From NCBI GenBank assembly GCA_004352715.1, contig SCFE01000042.1, forward strand, positions 1 to 64,000: 64,000 bases of DNA. The letters are read 5' to 3'. Shown piece after piece: positions 46,054-57,605 of this stretch; positions within the stretch are counted from its first letter, which is position 1, and every line of letters begins with the position of its first letter. Below the pieces are notes generated by a model, which saw nothing but the letters and a program-made list of their open reading frames with translations, was not told where the DNA came from and searched no databases. The stretch is from Hofstenia miamia. Its lineage: Eukaryota > Xenacoelomorpha > Acoela. The position numbers were made by a program, and so were the translations under genes.

Positions 46054-48558
46054 TTATTTTGTATCTTTCTTTACAATGTGGTCATCGTCTTTCTTTACAA
46101 TTAGATTGGAACTCATGCTGTGAATCAATGTATTAATTTGTTTGTGCGATTCCAGATCAGACAATAGTTCTGCGATTCTATTTTCTGCGGAAAGCAGCTG
46201 TTTGCGCAGATCAGACGCTTGTTGCTCCGATTCTTCAAATCTAGACGTCTTTTGACGAAGCTTAGCGTTCAAATCCATGTTTTTATGTTCAAGTTCCGCA
46301 GCGTGATTTTTAGACGCATGCAGCTGAGCATTGACAAATTCATTCTCTTTGGCAATCTTATCAAAATTTCGGCGGAGCTTCTCTAGAGAGTCAACTGTTT
46401 GAGCCAATTGTGTATCCTTCGCCTTGCTTTCCGCTATCGCTCGTACAAGATTGTGCGACTGTTCTTCATTAATGTGTTTCTGTTTGTCTAGTTTAATAGA
46501 TGCCTTGTCAATTTCAGCGGCCAATTTATCACAGCTTTGTTCACTTTCAAGCAGCTTACATCGCAGTTTACGCGATTCGCACTCCAAATTTGTAATAAAC
46601 ACTTTATTTCGCATGATATACTTCTCTGACTGATTCAAATCTTTGGTCTTAACATCTAAGAGTTTTTCGCATTCACCTAGCTCTTCAAACATTGTTTTAA
46701 TTTTTTCTTCGTAAATCATTGCAATTTCATACGTTTTCAAATCTGAAAAATTAGCGCTTTTAACTCTTGATATTATTTCTTCAATTACAGATTTATCCAA
46801 ATTGAGAGTTTGATCCATTTTTAAAAATGAGATGGAATTTTCGTTCAGTTCACTACAATAATTGGCAGGGGAAGGTAACGATTCAAGCATGTAACGTGCT
46901 AAAGCCTTGAAATGAAAATTAAACTGCTTAGCCACAATAGACAAAAACTCTAAACTACTTTCTGTGGTGAAATTGTCACGAGACATTAGCCCCTGAGCGA
47001 TAAAAGGCAGGATTCGAACATCATTCGCCATTTTACTTCCGTGTTTCGACCATTGACTTTCCAAAAGCAAAAGCAGCAAACATTGTATGACAATATCACA
47101 TTCGAAAACTGTATCATCTAAACTTAAATTCATGTCATCACGTCGTTTTGCACGACTGTATGTCCAAATCTTTTCAATAAATGAGATACAAATATCAGAC
47201 GATAAAAAATCTGCAGGAAGCAGCATTGTTTTAGAACAAGCAAGGTAGATAACTCTTAGGGCTAATGAAAGTCTTTCAGTTTCTGCAGAGGTAAGGGGAG
47301 AATTTGGATACACTATGAGTTTGGCAACATTAAGTAGTAAAGACTTCACTTGATTTACTTGCATACTGGTCAAAGAAGCGGAGTATAACACAGAGAATAT
47401 CAATCTTAAAATAGTTAGGCACCTAGAAGAATTGACAGAGCTTTGACAAATACAGGAATTAATAAACTGGAAAGGAGATTGTTGTATATCTTCCTTATCA
47501 CTGAATTTATCATTATCAGAAAACAGCCAATGGATTATGATCTGGGCACCATCTGGATTTTTAGACAACAAGATTAATATCTCGACGAGTTTTTGATTGT
47601 GAATATGACTAGTAAACTTTGCTAAAAGTAAAACGAAACTTTGAATACAAAGATTAATGTGTGCATAAGTAAATAAGCTGTCCCGCAACCGCTGAACTTG
47701 CAATACCTGTAAACATATATCTGCGCCATATAGAGCTAAATTAGCATCTCCAACATCCATAAGAAGGTTAACAGCAACTTGAAAAGTTTGATATAAATTT
47801 CTGGCTTTAAAAAGTTTTTTACTTGTTTCATTGTCCATGTTTAAGGCAATATTGGTAAGAACAGCCAAAGCTGCGACAACAAATTTCGAATTTACATTCA
47901 CCAGCAGCTCAAGAAGCGCATCAAACAATTTCCGAGAATGTTGATGTTTTTGGCACATCGTACGTAAATAATCATTGCCCCTATTCGTTAAATTGGCCAA
48001 AAGAAAAATGTAAGTAACATTTGATTCGTTATTCGTGATATTTTTAGCAGTTGATATTATAAAGCGAATACAAAAGCTCAACAATTCCCCGAAAATATCA
48101 TAACAAGATGAGGTATGCTGCAAACCATAGGTCACCTTCGACATAAATTCTATGTATAACCTAATAGCATTATCTCCAACTTCTTCACATTTTGCTAAAA
48201 AGGATCGTGATCGAAAAGCCGGGAAATACATAGGAGATTGCAGTTTGTGCAATAAATCTTCGTTAGTACAAAATCTATCCAGAAGATGAAGAGCATCACA
48301 GAGAATATCCGGAAGAACATGCTGAGATGAAACTAATTCACTTAAACTAATCAATAACGTATTTACTTTCCCATCGCTTGATAAGTAGAAAAGTGGATGC
48401 TTACTCTCACTCCCAGGAATAACGGGCTGACTGCAAATACCATAGGCAAGTTGTAGCTGCTTTTTGAGTTCGTGTCCATCACTATCTGAGCAACCATTCT
48501 GATATTTTACAAAAGCAGACAAAATATTGTTTAAACATGTCTTCATACCTTTATCCAT
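46054..48558 (-). CDS. CIP2A: CIP2A homologue (inhibitor of PP2A), intronless
   Basis: Complete 834-codon ORF, ATG in a good context (G at -3 and +4) and TAA stop. CIP2A binds PP2A-B56, stabilises MYC, and tethers broken chromosomes with TOPBP1 in mitosis. The N-terminal ~590 residues are helical armadillo-like repeats, with LLANL near residue 190 and KKLFKARNLYQTFQVAVNLL near 245, which matches the human LFHARNIHQTFQ block. From about residue 600 to 810 is a long charged coiled coil (EEKIKTMFEELGECEKLL onward), ending INTLIHSMSSNLI, which corresponds to the human IHSLSGG end. Length is near the 905 residues of the human protein and both ends align, so it is full length. Absence of introns is odd: a retrocopy or an intron-poor lineage. 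Identification is by recognised blocks and overall architecture. Confidence 0.88.
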   Translation of the reverse strand: MDKGMKTCLNNILSAFVKYQNGCSDSDGHELKKQLQLAYGICSQPVIPGSESKHPLFYLSSDGKVNTLLISLSELVSSQHVLPDILCDALHLLDRFCTNEDLLHKLQSPMYFPAFRSRSFLAKCEEVGDNAIRLYIEFMSKVTYGLQHTSSCYDIFGELLSFCIRFIISTAKNITNNESNVTYIFLLANLTNRGNDYLRTMCQKHQHSRKLFDALLELLVNVNSKFVVAALAVLTNIALNMDNETSKKLFKARNLYQTFQVAVNLLMDVGDANLALYGADICLQVLQVQRLRDSLFTYAHINLCIQSFVLLLAKFTSHIHNQKLVEILILLSKNPDGAQIIIHWLFSDNDKFSDKEDIQQSPFQFINSCICQSSVNSSRCLTILRLIFSVLYSASLTSMQVNQVKSLLLNVAKLIVYPNSPLTSAETERLSLALRVIYLACSKTMLLPADFLSSDICISFIEKIWTYSRAKRRDDMNLSLDDTVFECDIVIQCLLLLLLESQWSKHGSKMANDVRILPFIAQGLMSRDNFTTESSLEFLSIVAKQFNFHFKALARYMLESLPSPANYCSELNENSISFLKMDQTLNLDKSVIEEIISRVKSANFSDLKTYEIAMIYEEKIKTMFEELGECEKLLDVKTKDLNQSEKYIMRNKVFITNLECESRKLRCKLLESEQSCDKLAAEIDKASIKLDKQKHINEEQSHNLVRAIAESKAKDTQLAQTVDSLEKLRRNFDKIAKENEFVNAQLHASKNHAAELEHKNMDLNAKLRQKTSRFEESEQQASDLRKQLLSAENRIAELLSDLESHKQINTLIHSMSSNLIVKKDDDHIVKKDTK

Positions 48559-49849
48559 TGCTAAAGCAAATTGATATAAATAATTTTTCTAATCCAGTAC
48601 AATCGTATAATTAATAAATTATACAATATATTAGTTGTTGCTTTTAAGAGGAGCCACTATAAACCTTTAAGTTTTTATCATTTGCCATTTTCAGTAAATT
48701 ATAAAGAAGCTGTTTGAGTAAAGTCATGTAATTGAATTCTAGAAACATTGAATTGATATATTTACTAATAACCTTATCAGTGGGAATACTAAACAGTGAC
48801 TATAAAAACACATTTATAAGAACAGAGGGCATTAAAGAATTAAACAAATCAGGTAATTTAATTGAGTACCAACAATAGAAAGTAATTGTTCCAGTTGAGG
48901 GCTTTTCAAGTAAAGCAAAAATTTTAAACATGCTTAACTCGCTAAGAATTAGATTCATTAAACTATGAAAATATCGAAGTTGGTCTCGCTTGGAACTCCA
49001 TGACTTAGTTCACAAACAAGCTAATTAACAGCCATTCAATTTGCATTTGGAGAAAAAAAACGAATCCTAGCTGATTTATTGGGAACTTTATCTTGTGTAA
49101 AAAAACACATTAAATTTAAGACATAAAATCATTGAACACTGATCACATGGCACTTGTTGTTGAGCCATTAGAAGATTAAAACGATAGGATTTATTACGTT
49201 TAGAGACCAACATCGACATGTATAACTCGAAAGGACCTTGTAATACACAGTTTCAATTTTAGCGAAATCTAAAATTACTGACTGAAACCGGGCCAAGGAG
49301 CGCCGACTAGCAATCCTTTAGCTGCAATTTGAGATTTGTTGTCCAATCAAGAAAGCTAAACTTTCAAACAAGGACACATCTTACATGAGTCCACTCCTCA
49401 AGTACTTAATAAAAAACCAGCATTTGTTTCGAAAATACCGCTACAATGACGCAGAAATACTCTCCTATTGCATCAAAAGAATGATATTATCAAATATTTC
49501 CTATTCCAAAGGTCGTTTTGGTTCTTCCAAATGGTTGAATTGAAAAAAGACTTGCCAAATAGAAGTAAATAAAAAACAACTGATATCCCTTTTTACCGTG
49601 ATGATGTAAGCCAACATTTTGCCAGCGCAACATTGTGAGACACCTCATATTGCCGACTGTAGTAGTCATATAACTCCTAGTCTTTCGTTACAACAAGTTT
49701 ATTGTGCTCTTAAAATACTCACAAGTAACTTTTATTAATCATGATTGTATTCGTTCCTGGTTTAGAAAGGAAATACACAATATTTAGATTAACCTCTTAC
49801 TTATATTTACAATATTTATTATATTATTAATTTATATTATTCCGCTATT
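48559..49849. other. Non-coding stretch, 5' flank of CIP2A
   Basis: Should contain the CIP2A promoter; no clear TATA or other motif chosen. No gene recognised. Confidence 0.5.
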
Positions 49850-50680
49850 ATCTAGAATCTTTGAAAGTTTACTTTAAGAAAACTATAAGAAGTTTATTAG
49901 CAAAAATCAATTCGGATTCCGTATAAAATCATACATAAGAACGTTTTACTGCGTATTTTTGAAATCTGCAAAAAAAATTAATGGGAATATTCTAAATGAA
50001 TCTTAGTAAGGCATTCGACAGAAAAACTCACCACCTAATTATTTCACAACTAACGAAGGTTAAGCAAAAATTAGTTCATTCATTATAAATCTGGTGAGAT
50101 CGTTTCTTATGAACAGACAGCAATTGGTATACATTCAAGTGTGTCATTCTTCCGATCGTGAAACTAATAACGGTGTTCAACAGGGAACAGTATTAGGCCC
50201 TCCCTGCTTCAATCTGGATTGTGATGACCTAGAGTTAAATAGTCCTGCTATCGATTCGCCAAGTTTGCTGATGATATAAACCTCTTAGAGGCTGTAAAAA
50301 CTGTTGATAGCTCGGAAGAAGTAATTTCAACTATGATAAATCCATGCAATACTAATAATAAATCCAAAAGTAAAGAAAACTGGAGAAAAGGTAAAAAAAT
50401 CTAGTTAATCATTCCTCCAATAAATGACATTGAACATGTTAATGAAGTAAAGATTCTGGTTATTCACTTTATGGAAAATTTATCTTTTGCTCCCCATTTC
50501 TAGAATGGTATAAGGAAAGCCTCTAGACTGATATTTTTATTGCTAAACCGCAAGCGCATGAATTATACGAAATTTATACAAACAGTTGGTTGAGCCAAAA
50601 CTCTATGATGGTATTCAACCTTTGGGTGGTTCTACCAACTATATTCTCGAGAAAGAGTTTAAAGTCGAATATGACACAAT
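49850..50680 (+). pseudogene. CR1-like LINE reverse transcriptase remnant
   Basis: Decayed pieces follow RT order: FISKNQFGFR (about 49895), MNLSKAFD with a frameshift (about 49995), NNGVQQGTVLGP (50170-50205), a FADDINLL in another frame (about 50263) and an RKASRLIFLLLNRK region (about 50513). The same blocks appear in the better preserved CR1 at 55.4-56.3 kb. Many stops and shifts; no ORF1 or endonuclease found. Confidence 0.65.
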
Positions 50681-51202
50681 AAAAAAGCCAATTCGAAATT
50701 TGCAGATCACATTCTCTATACATTTTTTCCTACTAGGACAACATATGGCAAGTGTTAAGAAGCCAACTGCCGACCATGCTTGCATGGCCTTTCACATTTT
50801 CAGTGAGAAAGTATTGTACTTTGAACATCATCAAAGGGCATACCTATTGGAGATTTTGCAAACGTCCTTTACAATATCGATTTTCATATAAATTTTACCC
50901 ATGTAATGGGATTTATTCGAAATCTCTACATCAATATTTCTGAAACTTTTGGATACAGCTTTTTGGGAAATTTGCACATATAGTTAACTTTGCATAAAAA
51001 AAGATTTTTTTGGATTTTTTATATAATGAAAACGAATGTATGTAGGCTTAAAGGTGCTTCTGAACATTAAGAACATAAATCATGAATGTAGACCGTATTG
51101 AAATGATTGAAGCCCACCCTAGATTTCTCTCATGCCTTTTTAATGAGCCCACAATTTCATTACAATAAAACTTTGAACCTATATATATATATACTGTCTC
51201 TT
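50681..51202. other. Non-coding stretch before gap
   Basis: No gene recognised; a short TA run lies at about 51180-51191. Confidence 0.5.
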
Positions 51203-51487
51203 NNNNNNNNNNNNNNNNNNNNNNNNNNNNNNNNNNNNNNNNNNNNNNNNNNNNNNNNNNNNNNNNNNNNNNNNNNNNNNNNNNNNNNNNNNNNNNNNNN
51301 NNNNNNNNNNNNNNNNNNNNNNNNNNNNNNNNNNNNNNNNNNNNNNNNNNNNNNNNNNNNNNNNNNNNNNNNNNNNNNNNNNNNNNNNNNNNNNNNNNNN
51401 NNNNNNNNNNNNNNNNNNNNNNNNNNNNNNNNNNNNNNNNNNNNNNNNNNNNNNNNNNNNNNNNNNNNNNNNNNNNNNNNNNNNNNN
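51203..51487. other. Assembly gap, 285 N
   Basis: Hides the 3' end of the Tc1 transposase gene and its terminal repeat. Confidence 1.
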
Positions 51488-52373
51488 TCATTATTCAGTA
51501 CGGTGGCTACTCGCCTAGGCATACTTTCTGCCAGCGTTTTGCACATATCAACGGTGATTTCAGTGCACCATACTTTCTTAATAATCTCCACAAGTTCATT
51601 GTAGCTGCCTGGGTTGTGCGCAGCCAATTCTTCACACAGCGGGCTTGGTGACACGGCGCGCTATCGTGCATGAATATTGTTGTCTGGCGACACCTTATCA
51701 TTGGTTTTAGGCGTTCTTGCAACATCTGCATGTAATTAGCAGTCCTCATTGTCTCATTAGGCGGTAAAAACCACAGATTGCCTCGAACAGTAGCGCTAAA
51801 GTTGCCCCAGACCATCACACTGGGTGAGTGCTTGACAGTGGGAACAACATACCTAGGATGAAAACGAGCACCTACCGGTCTGCAAACGACTGATGCTCCA
51901 CGATTGGCGAACTGACGTAGTGTCATTTCGTCACTAAACAACACTTGGTGCCACATTTCTGCTGTATAATGCAAGACAGCGTGACAAAACGCTAACCTGT
52001 CCTTGATGTTTTTCACCAACAAAAGTGGCTTCTTTGCTGGGCAATAGGCTTTTAAGCCAAACTCGGTGCCCAATCGCCATTGAACTGTTCTGGTGGACAC
52101 CTGTGAAGGCAAGCGTGTCGAAATTGATGATGCAGAAGCAGTCGGGTTGGCCACACTCGCTCTTCTTATCATCCTGTCGGTTGCTGGTGACGTGATGCGA
52201 GGGCGGCCACGCCATGGTCGCGACTCATAGCTGCCAGTGTCGCGAAATCGCTTCATTGTATAACTGACGCATTGTTTGGAGAGTCCCAGCTGCTGCGTGA
52301 CCTTATTTTGTAGCATTCCAGACTGACAGAGAGCCACAATTTGTGCACGAGTGGTTGTAGGCAATTCAGACAT
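51488..52373 (-). pseudogene. Tc1-like transposase with internal deletion
   Basis: Minus-strand ORF from ATG 52373. The N-terminal part is a paired HTH (QLGLSKQCVSYTMKRFRDTG, then RPWRGRPRITS, the GRPR hook). The DDE core keeps the first Asp (LFSDEMTL) and second Asp (FMHDSAPCH). The segment that normally holds WPxxSPDLNPIE is missing: after CVKNWL the other frame continues with AAHNPGSYNELVEIIKKVW and MCKTLAESMPRR, the usual end of Tc1 transposases. A short frame-changing deletion therefore removed the third catalytic residue. Tc1 transposases cut and paste their element at TA sites; this copy cannot. Confidence 0.9.
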
Positions 52374-53290
52374 AACTTATAATGACAATAATATAGATAT
52401 TACTGTTATAATATATTGCCTCGCGCATTATTTCATTGGCTCACGAACACATATGCACACGTCAGTGAGTCATTCGAGTGGTATGTAAGCTATCCACAGT
52501 GTCTAATCAGACTTATGTGTCTCACTATATGCGTTATGCCTAGTAGTCAAGAGACTTTTGGCGGCAGCTGCATATGGCGCTTTGCACATAAAAATCGTAT
52601 TTATGTCATCTTGTACATATTTATGTTGTTCACATTTTTTAAGGCAATGGCTAACTCTAAAAAACATCTAATTGAACCAATCTCCGTATGCTATTGCACC
52701 TCTTTGATGAAAATAATAATTACAACACAACAACCAATAGATTTGAATGTCAAAATAAGATATTTCATTAAATCTGCTAAGCAATGAGAGGATTTGTTGA
52801 GTAAAACAAACCGTAAATTGACAAAATTGCTTTAGAATTATGTAAAGAGGAGCTACATGCAGTTAGGTGCAAAACAAGTGAAATGCCCATGCTTTTGATT
52901 ATAGCTTTATGAAGAATCAGTTAACTGACAGTACATAATCTAAGAAACGTAAACCAAAAAAGGTAATTTCTCGTTTTGAATCAACATGTACTGAATGGGT
53001 TCTTGCACTACATGCTTCAATTACAAAAAGCTCTATGTTGAATCCAATATACATGTTCCATATAAGAATGAAGAACATATAATTCTAACGTTCTACTTAA
53101 TGCATATAATACTTTGAGTAATTTATTTGAAATTTCAGTAATAACTGCATATCGACAGGCCAATCGTAATTGCACCGAGACAATACTGTACTTTCAGCAC
53201 TATACAAAATATATTTATAACAATATTTATGAATTAAAAATGTATGCAACGCGGTCACGTTAGCTATAAATTCGGTTTATTATAAAGTTT
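52374..53290. other. Tc1 5' flank and non-coding DNA
   Basis: The first few hundred bases right of the transposase should hold the Tc1 terminal repeat; no matching partner is available because the other end is in the gap. No gene recognised. Confidence 0.4.
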
Positions 53291-53306
53291 ATTAGTTTAA
53301 GTTGCG

Positions 53307-54120
53307 ATGGTGCATACAAGGGGTCGCCGTGGTGGCTCTGTGTCTGATGCAAAATCCGATAAGGAGTCCTGCCCAAAGTGCAGGAAACATACCGGGGACA
53401 ACTGGATTGAATGTGACGATTGTGAAAGGGTGGCATGCGAATATCGATGGAATATCCAAGGACGACTATACAGTGGTCAGCCGAATTTCAAGCCTTGTCT
53501 GGTGCTGTGAGGTATGCCTGCCTTAAGCAAAAGATAAGTTACATACGCACTTATCAATAAATAACAATACAAAGGCTATACAAATTGTACAGAATAAAGT
53601 GGATGAAGTTATAGGTTTAGTAAGGCACATTTTGGAAGAGAAGAGCAATCAATCTACAGCTTGTAGACAAGAGTGGAAGGTCAACGATGCAAAATTGTGG
53701 GATTAGAATCCAGAATTTACCAGAAGTTAAATGCTCCATTCAAGCTGAGTGATTGGACATTGAGAAGAAGAATGTTATGGATGCTTTTAAATATATTACT
53801 GGCAAAGATATTGGGTTTACTGATTGTTTTAGTGTAGGAAAATTTGACCCTCAGGCAAAAAGACCTAGAAGTCGGATTGTAAGAGTTGCAAATAATTGGC
53901 AATGCCGGAAAAGTTAGGCAAGGTCCTTTAAGCTAAGGATTATCAGAAGAATATTTGCTTGTCAAAAGAACCTACTCCATTGGAATGCAAAGAAGAAATT
54001 CGCTGCTTGGAAGTTCAAAGAGATCTTGTAAATTCCAGTACCCCAAGACATCATATAAGAATGATAAACTTCAAGCTTTATGTATATGGCCAGGAATATA
54101 AGCATCAGAAGTGTTGACTA
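53307..54120 (+). pseudogene. CR1 ORF1 with PHD-like zinc finger, frameshifted
   Basis: From ATG 53307 reads RGRRGGSVSD, CPKCRKHTGDNWIECDDC and VACEYRW, a Cys/His-rich PHD-like finger as known in ORF1 of many CR1 elements. The overlapping frame 53302-53526 continues it (KDDYTVVSR, SLVWCCEVCLP), so there is a frameshift inside the finger. Downstream to about 54120 only broken frames remain, partly reading like the coiled-coil and RNA-binding part. CR1 ORF1 proteins bind element RNA. Confidence 0.7.
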
Positions 54121-54135
54121 GAGAAATTTACTTTT

Positions 54136-55053
54136 ATGGTACTTAATGCAAGATCTTTGAAACAACCTAACGCAATTCAGCACTTAAAGACAGATTTTAA
54201 TAGTTTAGACACTACCTTGTGTTGTGTAGCTGAAACTTGGACGACCACTCAAGTTGACAATGCTTTTGTTGAGATACCTGGTTATACGTTTCTAAGACAT
54301 GATAGAAATTCAATAAATTCCCTAAATACATCTGGCGGTGGAGTAGGAATCTATCACAAATATGGTATTAACTGTAAGTTTCTTAAGCCCTTAAATTGGG
54401 AAAACTTTGAGGTACTTTGGATTGACATTAAACTGAGCGTTGGTGTTGTCCTTATCTGTGTTGTTTATTTTCCGCCAAGATCGGAGTATCAGGATGAGTT
54501 AGCGGATCATATTAATTTGAGCATTGAGGTATTTTCCGAGGAGAAAACCTTTACTTGTGTTATTGTCTGCGGTGATTTTAATGACTTTGACATTTCACTC
54601 ATTACTATATTTAGCGGTTTATACATTTTGAATAGCAAACCTACACGTAACTCCAGTATTCTTGACTATATTCTGGCCTCAGACGCTAATTTGTTTGATG
54701 ATATATACAACTTCACCATGACGCTTCAAACAGACCATGCTGCTTTATTCATGACAAACGAGTTGTATTATTTCGTGATATGGGAAAAATACAAACAGCG
54801 CACTAATGAAACCTTACAAAGTACTTCTTTTAATGAATTTTTATTGAGTGATAATGCCGACATAGCCGTGAAAACTCTCACTGAGTACCTAACTGGTGTT
54901 TACCATAGCTACTGCCGACTCAGGAGAGTAACAATGCGACATTCGGACCCTCAATATGTTACCCCTGTAATGAAATTGCTCCTAAAAAAGAAAAATAAGC
55001 TGAATCGCAAACATAGATTTAATGAGGCCAAGCAAGTTGCGGATGATATATGA
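54136..55053 (+). pseudogene. CR1 ORF2, APE endonuclease domain
   Basis: Open for 305 codons. Motifs of the exonuclease/endonuclease/phosphatase fold are in order: LNARSL at the start, VAETW (the catalytic Glu), GGGVGIY, VVYFPPRS, VCGDFND (Asp/Asn pair) and TDHAALF (catalytic His near the end). The endonuclease nicks the target to prime reverse transcription. The frame continues past a TGA at 55051 into the RT region with further stops at about 55237 and 55345. Confidence 0.88.
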
Positions 55054-56320
55054 AAGCACATCTATGCTAATGCTCAAAATCAGAATAAAATTAGTGCAAA
55101 AGCTTGGTGGTCACAAGTCAACCAAGTTAAAGGCAAGAAAAAACGCCAGTCTAAAGCTTATAATAATAATTTCAACGTTAATGGATTAAACCAATATTAT
55201 AATGGTATAAATACGGCTAATAAGGTACCCTTTTGTTGACCTATATTGAATGAAGTGACAGATAAACCCAGTTTTAGTGATTATTCTGTGTACTTATATT
55301 TGAAAAGGATTCGGAAAACATCTACTGGGCCGGATGGTGTGTCATAGTGGATTCTTCAAAACAATGCCCATGTTTTAGCTGAACTGGTTGCTCATATTTT
55401 TAATATTTGTCTTTGTGATTGGCATAATTGTTTGTTTCCTAGCAATTGGAAAACTGCTAATGTTAGGCCTATTCCCAAATGCCCAAATCCTAAGGAATTC
55501 AAAGACATGAGGCCTGTTTCTCTTACACCAATTTTGTCACGGGTGGTTGAAGGAATGATTATTGACCACCACGTCTCCAACAATTATAACAAGTATTTGA
55601 CTAAAAATCAATTTAGATTTCACAAGAATGGTTCTATGTGTTGCGCTTTGAAAAAGATTTTGAATGATATTTATGATTACTGTAAGAATTACGACTATGT
55701 CCGATTGATTACCTTGGAGATGAGTAAGGCCTTTGATACGGTGTATCATTCTGACATTGCTGGACTGCAAAGAATTAGACCTTCTATTAATGCGAATATA
55801 ATTTCACTATATGACAGTTTTTTAAGTAACAGGAAGCACTATACCACAATAAATGGTCGCTCTTCGTTATTACTTACAGCCAACTTGAGAGTCCCCCAGG
55901 GGACTTGTAGTGGACCAATGTTATTCAATGTATCTAATGATGATATTGTAAGAGAAGCACCATTTGCCCTAAATTTTTCCTTTACTGTTTTTGCAGAAGA
56001 TAATACACCTGTAATTGTGTTTTAATGAAGTAAAAACAAATGAGTTGATTATCAATTTTGCAAGTACAATTTCTCTGGAATTAGATATTAGTCGTGTAAA
56101 ACAAGTAAAAATTTTAGGCGTTATTTTTGAAGGAAAGCTTACTTCTAGAGACCATATAGAGAGCATAATAAAGCGAGCAAACTCGGGACTTTTTCTTTTG
56201 TTAAAACTAGGTTACTCCGTTAGAGAACTGGAATTACTGTGTACTTCTTTAGTTGTTAGTGTTTTTACTTATTGCTGCAGCGTTTGGGGAGTAGCAGCAA
56301 ATTACTGCTTGACAAAATAG
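55054..56320 (+). pseudogene. CR1 ORF2, reverse transcriptase domain, catalytic residues lost
   Basis: RT blocks: FPSNWKTANVRPIPK, DMRPVSLTP, LTKNQFRF, LEMSKAFDTVYH, LRVPQGTCSGPMLF and VFAEDNTP. In motif A the catalytic Asp of LDxSKAFD is Glu, and in motif C the first Asp of FADD is Glu, so polymerase activity should be lost. After 56025 the reading continues in another frame (LISNSR/VFEGKLTSRDHIESIIKR, then VFTYCCSVWG). Stops precede the domain at about 55237 and 55345. Confidence 0.88.
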
Positions 56321-56330
56321 ATGGAACACA

Positions 56331-57605
56331 GAAGAAAGCGGTCAGGATGGGCATAATCAAGAATTACAAGTCAATTAGACTTTACATTAGAGAGGCTGAT
56401 TCTAAACACTACCAATAGATTGAGCCCTTGGAGCGGAGCACCCTTTATATAGATAAAATCTAGTTCTCAGATGGCGTTTGCCACCCATGAATAAAACTGT
56501 CAGTACCCGGGAATTGTCTAATTTTCCAAACCGTTTCTTACGTTTTTGAGGTTTTTGGTGTAAAATAATGATCTTTTATTATGAATTTTTATTCGTAATA
56601 ATTACATTTTACTTACTTACTAATCGGTAAATAAAATGTGGAAATAAATACAAATCGGGAGAATGCAAAGCGGCTGTAAAGTTCAAATTTATTTAAAAAT
56701 CCCATGTAAGAAGGACCTGATTTACACTAAAAATGTAGCCTTTTAAATCGTAATTTTTTAATGGTTACATATTACATGAATTTCAAGTTTCCTCAAAAAA
56801 AATTTCCTTAAATATATTCCACGTGCTATCGCATTTTACGAATTTGGTTATTTATGCATAGTTAACGGTCTATATATATGATTTTTTAAACTTTTTACGT
56901 AGGTTATTGTATTTCTAAACGTTTTCTCTAACCTATATTAGTTTTTATTTCTTACTTAATAATATAAATGCAACTATAACTTCAAAATGTTGATTGTAAT
57001 GCTTTATACGTGAAAGTGCTAAAGAATTTAATTAAATTGAAGAAAAAGCAGCCGTTATTCATAGTTATGAAGTAAAATTTACGGCAAGCAATTATAATGA
57101 AAAATTTAGGAAACTAATAAAATGTTTGTATTTAAAAAAATGACAGTTTTACAACAATAGTCAATTAATCTCAGACGATTAATTAGGAATTAAGATGTAA
57201 TTCTAGCATGAATCTTATAAATTCAAATTTTTACGTTCATATAAATTCTTGACATTGACTGATTTGCCAAAATAACCATATGTACATCCATTTTGGGGAA
57301 ATTCAATAAGTCCATCAGGAATAAGTCCTACAGGAATAAACCTACATGATTAAGTCTTACATGAGATAAAAATGTACACAATAAATTCTACGAATTTACA
57401 TATATTCCCAAGTACATTTACTAAATAAGGCACTTTTACTGATTAAATTCTAAATAATAGGAAGGTTTTTGCATTTCCACTGACTTCACATACATTAGTC
57501 ATGCTAATATCTACAAAACAGCTATTTTTTAGATATCAGAACTGTAATATTTCATGCTCATAAACCTTGATCTGAAAAACTCAAAAAAGAAATTATCAAT
57601 ATTCA
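56331..57605. other. Non-coding stretch
   Basis: Right of the CR1 end no gene or repeat was recognised up to the LTR. Confidence 0.5.

Larger units (their letters stand above)
53291..56330 (+). mobile_element. CR1-type LINE, nearly full length, inactive
   Basis: ORF1 with a PHD-like finger, then ORF2 with APE-type endonuclease and reverse transcriptase, in the standard CR1 order and on one strand. Stops, frameshifts and lost catalytic residues make it inactive. No target-site duplication was identified. Confidence 0.85.

Noticed and set aside
50586-50943. Two overlapping ORFs of 63-101 codons
   Set aside because: The start overlaps the decayed LINE in a different frame; no motif, probably chance.
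51048-51654. Long open frames across the 285-N gap
   Set aside because: Mostly N. Only the right end (51488-51654, minus) is real and belongs to the Tc1 transposase.
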